In this document: positions 1 to 10,683 of the stretch, piece after piece
How positions within the stretch are numbered: position 1 is the stretch's first letter
Layout of the letters: each line of letters begins with the position of its first letter
Assembly (NCBI GenBank): GCA_030762935.1
Contig: CM060898.1
Location: forward strand, 101,687,281 to 101,751,280
Direction: 5' to 3'
Origin: Hymenopus coronatus
Taxonomy: Eukaryota > Arthropoda > Insecta > Mantodea > Hymenopodidae
Length of the DNA: 64,000 nt
Notes under the pieces: model-generated
Database searches by the model: none
What the model was told of the DNA's origin: nothing
What the model saw: the letters and a program-made list of their open reading frames with translations, nothing else
Position numbers and translations under genes: made by a program

Positions 1-1934
1 TCAAAACATGTATTTACGATGAACATTGTGCGTTGTAAAAGCCAAACAGGTAAAATAAGTATGACACAATGTGTATAGAGAATTAACAGTAACAGCTTCC
101 TTAAAATAGTAACCGATTACGTTCCAATGGTGAAACAGATATAGGAAGACGCCATCAGCATAATAAGCATCATCATCAGTTACTAACTTGTAATTGGGTC
201 CAAAGAAGTCAATTAAAAATCTAAAAACTCTGAGTTTTCTAAAAATAATAATAATATGTCATATTGGGATTTTTTATTCATATGGGACTTTGATTTGGAC
301 ATTTAAAAATGGCGACGCATAGACTTCGTCCCTTCATAGCAAACTTGCAAGGCTACCACACATGACCACTTGTTTCTCTCTAAATCTTGCTAATAAACGG
401 CGGTAAATTTTGCATTTTTAAGTTTAATTCTGCCCTTAGGTTTCATGTATTTGTTTACATGTGCCGAAGGCCATCACTTCCTTCCTCTGCGAGTATATAG
501 TGAGAATTTGGCGGTCAAGTGTTTTGCTGCTTTTCAGTGATTTGAGCGTTATATTTCATGTGTTTACACAAAGTAACCCTGTAGTATATATCGGAAGAAT
601 GAAGAAGTTTGGAAAAAAGCAAATTCCACGACAATCCAAAAAAAGTGAATACGTCAGGAAAATGAAATGAACTATTTATAACCCTAACCTACAACCTGGT
701 CAGAGTGCTCGCTTAAAGAAAATTCAGGTTAGTCCTAAATGCAGTTGCAGAAAATTCAATGTTGTGTGCTGTACAATATGCCATATGGTAAAGCTATACC
801 AGAGGACCAGCACAAATATAAATCTTTAAGAATTGAAACTAACCTTATAATCCACTTCAGAGTATGTAGGAGCTAATATGTGTTCATCTAGAATTGGAAT
901 AAGCCACCACTCCCACCCTGTAAGTACATTTTCTTAAATAGCAAAATTCAGGAAAATGTTCATGGTGGGGGAAGATTTAATAGCTGTTGCTAGGCGGGAA
1001 GTAAGTATTTATGGTCTAGAAACAATGAAATTACAATGCTACCAACGTAGATAAAGTCACCAAACAACAAAGAAGGAAAAAAAAAAGTGAAGCTCAAAAG
1101 TCACCAACATCCACACAGTAATAATGGAGTGCCAAGGTTGTAAATATGTGAAAATAATTTTATTTACATACACATTAACCTAAACCTAACACAGCGCATG
1201 CTCGCTTCGCTCGCATGCTTTGGTGAAACCGGTTGCAATTATTAAAACCAAAGTACATGAAAATAAGTTTAATTACACACACACTAGCCTAAACCTAACA
1301 CAGCGCATGCTCGCTTCGCTCGCATGCTTTAATGAAACAAATGGAAATTATTGAAACCAAAGTAAAGGAAAATCACTAAAAATAAATTACACGAAAATCA
1401 CTTATTTACACAGCAATAATTGATTCAGAACTCTAAACACACAGAATGACTTTTAGAATCGCGGTATTTTTGTATCAATGTTGGCAATCACCCTCATGTT
1501 GCAACAAATGCCCCAAAATCAACTATAAAGCGACTCTAGTAGCCGAATAGTGAACAGTTCATTGATGGTTCCACAACCTTTTAATGTCTAGTGATAACTA
1601 GTTTTCAATTATTGGTAGTTCTGAATTTTGCAATATGAACGTCAACTATGCACGATTTAGACGCCACCTGTCTGATAGCTACTGAAACAATAGAAATTGC
1701 TGTAAAAAGTAAAGAAAACAAATACTTCTGGTATATTTTAGTATAAATCGCGTACTTTGTTGGAAGTTAAAGGCCAAAAATAGACAAGATACATTTTTAA
1801 AACTTTGTAATACGATATTACGGTGAGTAGAAGTGAAAAAACTAATACCTAAATAGTTTTAATGGAAGTTTAAGTGGTGGAACCAAGATATAGTAATAAT
1901 TTTAAATGACAACAATACACATATAGCTGCCGCC
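1..1934. other. AT-rich stretch without recognised gene
   Basis: No family-1 repeat and no recognisable exon is seen here. A 69-codon frame at 461-670 ends in a lysine/arginine-rich tail (MKKFGKKQIPRQSKKSEYVR). It could be chance or the start of a decayed mobile-element gene, because a transposase-like fragment lies about 1.3 kb downstream on the same strand. A two-unit duplication at 1149-1366 is listed separately. Confidence 0.5.
1149..1366. repeat. Two-unit direct repeat, period 109 bp, with a GC-rich palindrome-like core
   Basis: The 42-bp core starting CCTAAACCTAACACAGCGCA occurs at 1179-1220 and again at 1288-1329. Each core is preceded by GAAAATAA(T/G)TTTAATTACA-like sequence and followed by TGAAAC and AATTATT(A/G)AAACCAAAGTA. 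Both cores contain GCATGC-TCGCTTCGCTC-GCATGC, with GCATGC on both sides of a C/T-rich spacer. The two cores are nearly identical while the flanks have drifted. Confidence 0.85.
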
Positions 1935-2066
1935 ATGGATGGAACTTGGCAACGAAGGGGTCATAACTCCAACTGTGTTGTAACAGCAACATCCTGGATA
2001 ATGGAAAGGTTATCCCATGTCCAAAAACTGTTCACTGTGACATGGAAGGACATTAATGCAATGTAA
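1935..2066 (+). pseudogene. Decayed transposase-like fragment with a DGTWQRRG motif
   Basis: An open frame from ATG 1935 to TAA 2064-2066 encodes 43 residues beginning MDGTWQRRGHNSNCVVTATS. The DGTW(Q/M)(K/R)RG...NGVVTA pattern is, from memory, typical of the Mutator-like transposase domain found as an uncharacterised protein in many arthropod genomes. The usual residues after it (an ISxDTGKVLD-like segment) are recognisable only loosely (SWIMERLSHVQK), so this is a degenerate fragment. No catalytic core or terminal repeats are visible. The identification rests on the short motif alone. Confidence 0.4.
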
Positions 2067-2149
2067 ATGACAAAGGATACAGTGAAGGATGGAAGCAACA
2101 GTGCATTGGAAATTTTCAGTCATTCTATGTCAACTCGTATTTTTTTTTT

Positions 2150-2267
2150 ACTTTCTCTATACGTACTATGTACATAGTGTATAGAGAAGCTATTGCACTC
2201 CACCAAAAAATTCGATACCGAGATTTCAGCGGAAATATATGTTTTAGGGTCCCCTGTATCCAAAAAA
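2150..2267 (-). mobile_element. Family-1 3' fragment (hairpin end)
   Basis: Reverse copy holding only the terminal hairpin (from ACTTTCTCTATACG at 2150) and the next ~75 bp. It joins head-on to the 5' end of the forward copy at 2268 with no spacer beyond an A-run. Confidence 0.85.
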
Positions 2268-3103
2268 ATCTGAGTGTTCCATTCACATAACTTTCTCTAC
2301 ATCTCTGCAACAAATTATTGTTAAAAAGCCTATGCTTCTATTTACTTCATGCTAATCGAGAAACAATTAGTAGAAATAGTCTTATTACTTGCTTCCTTAT
2401 AAGTAGGAGCGAAATAAGGGAGTACCATAAGAGATAGTCAAACCCGGTTGCTATGTGACAGAAGCTCCTTTATTTGTATGGACAGGGATGGTTAAATTCC
2501 TGTATGTGAAAAGTATGTTTTTGAAAGGTGAAACCAAAAACAAGATATATCTCCAAAGCAATCAACTCCACGAAAAAAATGTATATAACATAAATTGTGT
2601 GTTTTAAAGTGCACTGCATTTGTTGTGTGGTAAGTTTTTGTCCGTCTCTTACGGCTTAGCAGTTATGCAAAATTCTGTAATATTGACCCAGAATAAAGTA
2701 GTGTTCAGAGGCTATTCCCAGAAAATTCAAAATATATATTTTATTTATCAGGTAAATATCTTTAATATACGAAATTTTAATCAAAATCGTTAGAGCAATT
2801 TTTGAGAAAATCAAGATTTTCGAAAAAAGTTCCATGTAAAGGGTAGTTTGGGGTGGGGGATTTTTCTCAAAATCTTCATGTCGCACCCCTGGAGGATACC
2901 AAACTTAAATACCAAGTTTGGTATTTTACCGACTTTTCGTTTTTGAGTTATCGTGTTCACAGGCACACACACACACGGACCTTTTTGTGAAAATACTTTT
3001 TTTGGATACAGGGGACCCTAAAACATATATTTCCGGTGAAATATCGGTATCGAATTTTTTGGTGGAGTGCAATACCTTCTCTATACACTATGTACATAGT
3101 ACT
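2268..3103 (+). mobile_element. Family-1 copy, 5' complete, hairpin half lost
   Basis: Starts TCTGAGTGTTCCATTCACAT at 2269 and runs through CTTCCTTATAAGTAG, the short (CA)n and TTCCGGTGAAAT. It breaks inside the terminal hairpin (ACTATGTACATAGTAC), where an inverted 5' fragment begins. Confidence 0.85.
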
Positions 3104-3266
3104 ATATGGTACTCCCTTATTTCTCTTCTACGTATAAGGAAGCAAGTAATAAAACTATTCCTTATAATTTTTTGTCGATTACCATGAAATAAATAGAAAC
3201 ATAAGCTTTTTAACAATATTTGTTGCAGGGATATAGAGAAAGTCATGTGAATGGAACACATCAGAT
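3104..3266 (-). mobile_element. Family-1 5' terminal fragment, inverted
   Basis: Contains only the first ~165 bp of family 1 in reverse, ending GAATGGAACACATCAGAT. A 12-nt T-run (3267-3278) separates it from the hairpin of the next reverse copy, giving a head-to-tail junction. Confidence 0.85.
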
Positions 3267-3278
3267 TTTTTTTTTTTT

Positions 3279-3854
3279 ACTTTCTCTATACGAACTATGT
3301 ACATAGTATATAGAGAAGGTATTGTAGTGTACCCAAAAATTCGATACCGAGATTTCACCGGAAATACATGTTTTGAAACTCCCTGAATAAAAAAAAATCA
3401 TTTTTAGAAAAATGTCCATGTGTGTGTGTGTCTGTCTGTCTGTGTGGGTGTGTATGAGTGTGTGTGTCTGTGGGCAGCATAGTGCAAAAAGAAAGGACCG
3501 TTAAAGTCCAAACTTGGTATTTAAGTTTGGTATCTTCCAAGGATACGACGCGAAGATTTTCAAGAAAATACCCCTAGTTTGATTTTCTTAAAAATGGCTG
3601 TAACGATTTTGATTAAAATATCGTATGTTACAGATATTTACCTGACAAATGAAATGTATATCTTGATTTTTCTGGGAATAGGCTCTGAAGACTTCTTTGT
3701 TCTAGAGAATTTTACGGAATTTTGCATATCTGCTAACCGTAAGAGATGGATAAAAACTTATTACACTGAAAATGTAGAGCACATTAAAACACACAAGTAT
3801 TGTTGTATACATTTTTTAGTAGAGGTGATCGTTTTTAAGGTATTCGTTGTTTTT
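3279..3854 (-). mobile_element. Family-1 copy, reverse, 5' part missing
   Basis: Begins with the hairpin (ACTTTCTCTATACGAACTAT) and carries a GT/CTGT microsatellite at 3418-3472. It stops at the GATCGTTTTTAAGGTATTCG region, where another complete reverse copy starts in a T-run. The missing 5' part does not reappear after that second copy, so this is truncation or recombination rather than simple nesting. Confidence 0.85.
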
Positions 3855-3991
3855 ACTTTCTCTATACGCATTGTGTATGTAGTGTATAGAGAAGGTATTG
3901 CACTCCATCCAAAAATTCGATACCAAGATTGCACCGGAAATATATGTTTTAGGGTCCCCAATACCCAAAAAAAAGCATTTTCACAAAAAGG

Positions 3992-4031
<40 letters not shown>

Positions 4032-4740
4032 ATGTGCCTGTGAACACGACAACTCAAAAACGAAAAGTCGGTAAAATACCAAACTTGGTATTTAAATTTA
4101 GTATCTTCCAGGGATGCGATACGAAGATTTTGAGAAAAATCCCCCCACCCCCAACTACCCTTTGCATGGAACTTTTTTCGAAAATTTTGATTTTCTGAAA
4201 AATTGCTTTAACGATTTTGATTGAAATTTCGTATATTAAAGATATTTACCTGACAAATAAAATGTATATATTGAATTTTCTGGGAATAGCCTCAGAAGAG
4301 TAGTTTATTCTGGATGAATTTTACTGAATTTCGAATAACTGCTAAACCCGAAGAGATGGACAAGAACCTACTACACAAACAATGTAGAGCACGTTAAAAC
4401 ACACAATTTATGTTAAATACATTTATTTCGTAATTTTGTCGTTTTTGAGACATTCCTTATTTTTGGTTTCTGCTATGAAAAACTTATACCTTTTTCATAC
4501 AGGAACTTGTCAACTCCTATCCATATAAACAAAGGAACTTCATTGACATAGCAACCAGCTTTTGACTATCATTTTAACCTATGGTAGTCCCTTATTTCGC
4601 TCCTACTTACAAGGAAGCAAGTAATAAGACTAATTGTGCTCATTTTTTCTGATTAGCATAAAGTAAATAGAAGTATGAGCTTTTTAAGAATAATTTGTTA
4701 CAGGGATGTAGAGAAAGTATGTGAATGGTACACATCAGAT
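3855..4740 (-). mobile_element. Family-1 complete copy (reference), Helentron/HINE-like
   Basis: A complete 886-bp copy read on the minus strand. Landmarks in forward order: TCTGATGTG after an A-run; subterminal TACTTTCTCTACATCCC; CTTCCTTGTAAGTAGGAG; TTTAGCAGTTATTCGAAATT; GAGGCTATTCCCAGAAAATT; TTTCAATCAAAATCGTTAAA; a G-rich TTGGGGGTGGGGGG box; the palindrome ACCAAGTTTGGTAT; a (CA)n tract of about 17 units (plus-strand GT at 3993-4030); TTCCGGTGCAATCTTGGTAT; the terminal hairpin with TATACACTACATACACAATG; and GAGAAAGT. No transposase or Rep/helicase is encoded. The class is inferred from the 3' hairpin, the asymmetric inverted repeats, the microsatellite and the A/T-run insertion site. An unclassified DNA element is the main alternative. 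Confidence 0.8.
3993..4030. repeat. (GT)n microsatellite inside family 1
   Basis: About 17-18 GT units. This is the longest example of the variable dinucleotide tract that sits at the same place in most family-1 copies. Other long ones are at 9691-9718, 40976-41013 and 45443-45473. Confidence 0.95.
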
Positions 4741-4756
4741 TTTTTTGTTTTGTTAG

Positions 4757-4964
4757 TTTTTAACGCCCTCTTTTACTACTTGTGGCACCAAAGCTATGAC
4801 ATTGGTGACGTATGGAATAAAGATTGAGCACCGGTGGAATGCGATTATGGGGGAAATCGGAGAAAACCCACCTCTGCGCCGCTTTGTCCACTACAAATCT
4901 CACATGTAGTCGCCATCTAGGTGAGAGGCGAATGGTCTAACCACTTGGCCACGGGGAGGCGATC
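4757..4964 (-). mobile_element. tRNA-derived SINE, family A
   Basis: Read on the minus strand it begins with GCCTCCCCGTGGCCAAGTGG, an A-box-like GGCCAAGTGGTTAGA. It continues through GTGGACAAAGCGGCGCAGAG, a TTTTCTCCGATTTTCCCCC segment and CGCATTCCACCGGTGCTC, and ends AAAGAGGGCGTTAAAAAC. Two more copies of the family are at 54264 and 58017. It lies just beyond the 5' end of the family-1 copy at 3855-4740. No clear target duplication. Confidence 0.8.
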
Positions 4965-5207
4965 AACTCGTAAAGTAAGGTACACACATTATCTAGGAGA
5001 TGGAGATTCCAGGGGCTTATGTTAGTTCATGTGAAGTTTATGGAAATTGCATTCAGATTAGCAAATTAGAATGCATTGGGCATGTACAGAAGATTAAAAA
5101 AATTGAAGAATGACATGAAGCGAAAAAAACTTTCAGATGTAACATTATATGGAAGAGGGCAGAAATTGACCTGCTGTTTAGCTATTAGGAGGAATGTTGG
5201 GGAAAAA

Positions 5208-6054
5208 ATCTGATGTGTACGATTCACATGACTTTCTCTATATCCCTGCAACAAATTATTCTTATAGAGCTTATGCTTCTATTTACTTCATGCTAATCTA
5301 GAAAAATTAGCAGAAATAGTCTTATTACTTTCTTCCTTGTAAGTAGAAAGGAAATAAAGGAGTAGCATAGGTTAAAGCGGTAGTAAAAATCTGGTTACTA
5401 TGTGACTGATGTTCCTTTGTTTGTATGGACAGGAGTTGACAAATTCTTGTATGAGAAAAGTGTGTTTTTCAAAGCTGAAACTAAGAAAAAGGAATATCTC
5501 AAAAACGATCAACTCCAGGAAAAAACGGTATGTTACATAAATAGTGTGTTTTAACGTGCTCTACATTTTTTGTGTGTTAAGTTTTTGTCCAGCTCTTACG
5601 GTTTAGTAGTTATGCAAAATTCATCCAGAATAAAGTAGTCTTCAGAGGCTATCCCCAGAAAATTCAAAATGTACATTTTATTTATCAGGTAAATATCTTT
5701 AATATAAAATATTTTAAACAAAATCGTTAGTCATTATTTAGAAAACTCAAAATTTTCGAAAAAAGTTCCATGCAAAGGGTAGTTTGGAGTGGGGGGATTT
5801 TTCTCAAAATCTTCGTGTCACATCCCTGGAAGATTCTAAACTTAAATACCAAGTTTGGTATTTTACCGTCTTTTCGTTTTTGAGTTATCGTGTTCACAGA
5901 CACACGGACACACACACAGGACCTTTTTCTGAAAAACCTTTTAGATAAGAGGGACCCTAAAACATATATTTCCGGTTAAATCTCGATATTGAATTTTTTG
6001 ATGGAGTGCAATACCTTCTCTAATAACTATGTACATAGTTCGTATAGAGAGAGT
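5208..6054 (+). mobile_element. Family-1 complete copy
   Basis: Starts TCTGATGTGTACGATTCACA at 5209 and ends CGTATAGAGAGAGT at 6054. Its (CA)n is short and interrupted. The hairpin arm is slightly damaged (TTCTCTAATAACTATG). Confidence 0.9.
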
Positions 6055-7092
6055 AATGAAGAAAGCTATATGGGCTATTTATTTTCCAAATTGTCTTTTG
6101 ATGATTCTCTCAGTCATGGCTTGTGCCACAAAGGTCCAGCGTCATGGTTGGTTTCCAAAAAACACAGATTACTAGAGAATCACATAAGCATAAGCAGGAC
6201 ATGTGTTGCTCGGCGTGGAACAACTTCTCAGGGATGTTGCCAAGGAGGAACTGTTAGATGCAAGTTAGAATTTTTACCGTGTAATGTCCCTAAAACTATT
6301 TATGTAGGACGCAGTGTAGGATGCAGCAATATACTTTAATGATGGCTATAGCATCAGAGCTAAGGTATATGAATAACTTGGGATACGAGTAGAGTTTTCA
6401 TGAAAATGGTTCTGAAGGAAATAGATGATAAAAGAGTCATCGAAGCAGAAAAATAAAAAAGACAAGGCCAAAAGAGACAACTGATTTAGGAAAGGGAAAA
6501 GGATTTGGATTATGGATCAAGGATGTTCTAACTTTGTGAGTCACTGTTCTTTTGTACACATTTATCTTAAATCGTAGTTTACCGAACCGTATTTTTCATA
6601 ATTTTTCTCTGCAACCCATTAAGCTACTGGTCATCTTTCAGTCCAAGAAGTATTTATTGCAGCTAAAAGTACTCCTCATATTGCTGATAATAATTTATTA
6701 TAATTTATATGCCTGTCAAATTTGGCATTAATTCTGTGTTCCTAATATAAATAAATTGGGGGGAGGAGTAAAGGTTTTCCGATGAAGAAACCAAATTTAT
6801 GAGGAAATATTCAAGTAATGCAAGTATTAAAATATATAAAAAGTTAGCTAAAACAATTCATAGTTTTACAGAAAAGTGCACCCAAATACACTGATAATTT
6901 TAAAATTTTTAATTTTCTTTATGAAGTAGCATTAATTTTAACACACATAGGTAATTTTACCTGGATTATGTTTGGCAAATATTGCTGTATTCGTGCCAAA
7001 ATTTCATTTCCTTATGTTAAATGGATGTTGAGAAACTTAAAATCAAAATCAACATTCAAGAATCAGTCAGAAACTGCTTTACAACTACCCGG
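6055..7092. other. Interval without recognised gene
   Basis: A frame at 5989-6339 starts in the family-1 end and runs on through ARRGTTSQGCCQGG. This faintly recalls a reverse transcriptase GTPQG box, but no other RT motif follows. The rest is AT-rich. A 65-codon frame at 6968-7165 has no recognisable family. Confidence 0.4.
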
Positions 7093-7441
7093 TGTTCTTA
7101 AGGATAGAAGGACCCGGCAAAGGTGTTCGGTAGGTTTCGGCTGGATGGTGACTTTTGCCCTGTAAAGGTTTATCCTGGCGTCGCCATCGGTACCGCCCGA
7201 ACGGACTCGCCTTTGGGTCATGGCCTTCCCACCTGGGAGGCCGCTGGAGGTCTAGCGCTCGGGAAAAGAAACTAGACCGCGTCGAGACGTTCTATCTCTA
7301 ACCGTTAGGGAGCCCGTCCATGCTTACGCTCGATCTGGACGTTCTTTGGTTCTCTCTTCTCATCTTTCCCTTCTTGGGGTCATGTACGCGGCAAATAGCC
7401 ATAAAAACTTACGCCAGGAATCTTCCCAGTCCTTAAGGACA
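7093..7441. other. GC-rich block bracketed by CTTAAGGA, possible inserted element
   Basis: Much more GC-rich than its surroundings, with CGGCAAAGGTGTTCGG, ACCGCCCGAACGG, GGAGGCCGCTGGAGG and GACCGCGTCGAGACG. It is bracketed by TGTTCTTAAGGA (7093-7104) and TCCTTAAGGACA (7430-7441). Because CCTTAAGG is a palindrome, this can be read as TG...CA inverted ends of an LTR-like or TIR element, or as an 8-bp direct repeat (a target duplication) around a 325-bp insertion. It has no coding potential that I recognise. Confidence 0.45.
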
Positions 7442-7941
7442 CTAATTATAATCCTATATCTAAACATTAAGCCATAAACCTAATTTGGCTGGGAAATTCA
7501 TACAGCTTACCTTCCTACACTTCAGAACATCTGCTGCAAAACCTGAACGCTGCTGAAGAAATAGTGTAATGAATACTGAAACATTTTCCCAGCCATTTAA
7601 CTAAGGAAACCAGAGGAGCGCTCGATGCACTAACAACTTCTGTGAATAACTTGAGTATGGTCGTCATAAAAAAAAGAAATATTCCTTTCCCCGAGCACTG
7701 TACTTCAAAGATTAGAGACGAAGTTGCACTAGAAACACTGCACCATATGGCAGCCATTCTTCTTGTCAGGAAGCCGTAACCATTCATCTAAGTCATGAGA
7801 GTTTAGTGAACCGCCTCAAGCTCATTGTTTTTATTTCCACCTAACCAGAGTCTTAAGATGTAAACGATTTTATACTTGGTTATATTGTTATTCAAGCACA
7901 GCTTGCGTAGTTCTTATCGGTTAAATTTTATCCGTATTTTT
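7442..7941. other. Interval without recognised gene
   Basis: A 90-codon minus-strand frame (7515-7787) is serine- and cysteine-rich with no recognisable domain. I see no repeat family or regulatory element. Confidence 0.4.
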
Positions 7942-8787
7942 ACTTTCTCTGCTCCGTATGTACAGTGTATATAGTGGATACAGAAGGTATTGTATTTCAA
8001 CCAAAAATTTGATGGCGAGATTTCACCAGAAATATATCTTTTGGGGTTCCCTGAGTCCGAAAATAACATTTTTAGAAAAAGGTCAATGTGTCTGTGGACA
8101 GAATTGCTCAAAAACGAAAAGACCGTTAAATACCACACTTGGTATGCAGATTTACTATCTTTTAAGGGTACGGCACAAAGATTTTCAAGAAAATCCCCCA
8201 CCACTAACTACCCTTCACATGGAAAAATTTTCGAAAATGTTGATTTTCTGAAAATGTCTCTAAATATTTTGATTAAAATCTGTATATTAAATATATTTAC
8301 ATCCCAAATAGAACTATATCTCGAACTTTCGGGGAATACCCTCTGAAGACCTCTACATTCTGGATGAATCTTGCCGAATTTTGCATAACTGCTAAACCGT
8401 AGGGGATAAACAAAAACTTACTACACAAAAAAAAATGTACGTTTTTATTATGGAAGTAACCAATTCCGAGATAATCCTTGTTATTGGCATCAATTGTAAG
8501 GTACTTCTACTTTCCTCAGGCAGAAAATGCCCGTTTTCTTTTTGTTCTAGTTCTCACCTAACAAAGAAACGATTCGCAACGAAAATCACATAACGACAGC
8601 TTTTAAAACATCTGACTATCACTTTAGTATAGCGCATTCCTTTAGTTCCCTTCTACTTATAAGGAACTAAGTAATAAGAACATTCTGCTAAAGTTTATCT
8701 CGATTAGCATGGTGTAGAAATAATCTTTTGTAAGTAATTTGTTTGTAGAACAGTTAGAAAAAGTCATGTTACTGTAACACATCTCAT
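7942..8787 (-). mobile_element. Family-1 complete copy, diverged
   Basis: The hairpin end at 7942 (ACTTTCTCTGCTCCGTATGT) is altered. It ends with CATGTTACTGTAACACATCT. There is no long microsatellite, only GTGTCTGTGG. Many differences from the younger copies suggest an older lineage. Confidence 0.85.
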
Positions 8788-9049
8788 TTTTCTTCTAAGG
8801 GAGGAATACAATTTTCCGCCAATTAACTATTTCGTACCTATAGAAAGAAGAAACTAGTTTTATCTATATAAATAATTAAATTAATATGTTTTATGATTTT
8901 GTATTGCAAGGCTGATGAAATAATTAAACAGTTTGTGCTGAAAGTTAATATACCTGTATAGATAAATAACGCATGCGCTCATATTTTTACGACTTCAAAA
9001 AGACATTTCGTATTCTTGAGTTCAGAACCTTAAGATTCGAAACAAACTA
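8788..9049. other. AT-rich spacer
   Basis: Nothing recognisable is seen between the diverged family-1 copy to the left and the family-1 fragments to the right. Confidence 0.5.
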
Positions 9050-10419
9050 TAAGAAAATAAAGTCTTTTAAAATTGAAATCAAAAACAAGGAATATCCCGG
9101 AAACGGTTCACTCTGCTAAAAGTGTGTATGATATAAATGAATTAGTTTAATGAGATCTACACTGTGAATAGTAAATCATTGTCAATCTCTTACATTTTAC
9201 CGTTATGAAAATAAAAAATATTCACAATGAAGTGATCTTCAGGGGATATTCAGCATATACATTTTCTTTGTCATATAAATATATTTATTGTATAGTATTT
9301 TAATCAAAATCCTTAGCGAGATTTTTGAGTAAATCAAACTCGCCCAAAATTTGTCCTTGTAAAGGGTAGTTTGAATGAGGGTTTTTCTTGAAAATCTTTG
9401 TGTCGCATGCTTGGAAGATACTGAATTTAAATATTAAATTTGGTATTTTATTGCATTTTCGTTTTTAAGCTGTGCTGTCCTTACACACGCACACATACCT
9501 TTTTTATTTTCTCTACACGTACTATGTACATAGTATACAGAGAAGGTATTGCATTCCACCCAAACATTCGATACCGACTTTCACAGGAAATAAACGTTTT
9601 AGGGTCCCCTGTATCCAAAAAACAGTATTTTCAGAAAAAAAATGAAGCGATCTTCAGAGGATATTCCCATAAAATTCAGGATATACAGTTTCGTGTGTGT
9701 GTGTGTGTGTGTGTGTGTTTGTGTTCACGTGACTGTGAACACGTAACTCAGAAAGGAAAAGTTATTAAAATACCAAATTTGGTATTTAAGTTTTGTATCT
9801 TCCAAGAATGCGACATGAAGATTTAGATAAAAATCCCCCCTCCCCACCTCAAACTACCCTTTACATGGAAAAAATTTTCGAAAATTTTAAATTTATCAAA
9901 AATTTCTCTAAAGATTTTGATTAAAATACCGTACATTAAAGATATTTATACGTAAAATAAAATGTATATCTAAATTTTGTGGAAATAGCCTCCACAGACC
10001 TCTTTATTCTGAATGAATTTTGCTGAATTTTGTGTAACTGGTAAACCATAAGAAATAGACAAAATCTTAGTTCACAGAAAAGGTGTATCACGTTAAAACA
10101 CACAATTTATGTCATATAGATTTTTCGTGGAATTTGCCATTTCTGAGATATTCCTTGTTGTTTGTTTCACATTTAAAATACTTTTTTTCACAAGGAAGGC
10201 TGTAAACTTCATAGAAACGTATTTCAACCACCTGACAGCCAACATTTAGAAGATTTGTCTATCGTTTTTACCTAAAGAGTCATTTGAATGGAACACATCA
10301 GATTTTTAAATTCAGGGATCCTCAAACATGCATTTATAATGAAATCTGGTATCCAATTTTTGGGTAGAATACAATATCTTCCCTACCTTCTATGATGGTC
10401 GTATATTGGTACAGAAAGT
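9050..10419. mobile_element. Mosaic of family-1 fragments (F, R, F, R, F)
   Basis: Five pieces follow in succession: forward internal part 9050-9504; reverse hairpin end 9506-9640 (ATTTTCTCTACACG at 9506); a short forward piece with GATCTTCAGAGGATATTCCC 9641-9689; a reverse piece from a (GT)n tract at 9691 to the 5' end GAATGGAACACATCAGAT at 10303; and a forward 3' end 10306-10419. Two of the switches lie at or beside the microsatellite. Confidence 0.75.
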
Positions 10420-10663
10420 AGAAACTTTTCCCTCGCATTGATGCGTGAAAGATTACCGGCAGAAGTTATAGTATGGTTACTCTGTTCTATTGAGACTATT
10501 CAAGAGTTTGAAGTAGTTAAGCTAGCCAAGCGAACAAAAGCTAAATGCTTTCTTCCGCTACCGGTTCAGTGGATGAAGATGTAGTCCTGCATAAGCCGGA
10601 ACATGTTAACAAGTGTATTAGAGATGAAACTACGCACCCAATACATTGTATAATACAAAATAT
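10420..10663. other. Spacer, no feature recognised
   Basis: Single-copy-looking sequence before a family-1 5' end that is interrupted by mariner 1. Confidence 0.4.
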
Positions 10664-10683
10664 CCTGATGTGTTCCATTCACA

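Noticed and set aside
1179..1329. CCTAAACCTAAC looks like telomeric repeat
   Set aside because: There are only two imperfect CCTAA-like units per copy within a larger 109-bp duplication, with no array.
2268..3266. Long terminal repeat or MITE interpretation of family 1 from ACTTTCTCTA at both ends
   Set aside because: The inverted repeat is internal by ~22 nt at one end but terminal at the other, and no fixed-length duplication is consistent across copies. A standard TIR transposon or LTR fits less well.
3579..4043. 154-codon open frame, the longest of several in family-1 DNA
   Set aside because: It spans the variable GT tract (the VCVCVC run) and crosses the junction between two separate family-1 copies, so it is not one gene. 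The recurring peptide is treated only as a finding.
4033..4110. ACCAAACTTGGTATTTAAGTTTAGTATC palindrome as an operator or terminator
   Set aside because: The pattern is present in nearly every family-1 copy as part of the repeat. There is no gene beside it to regulate.
6188..6340. Reverse transcriptase GTPQG-like motif (RRGTTSQGCCQGG)
   Set aside because: No preceding FxDxxKAFD or following YADD motif in any frame nearby. Cysteine-rich chance match is more likely.
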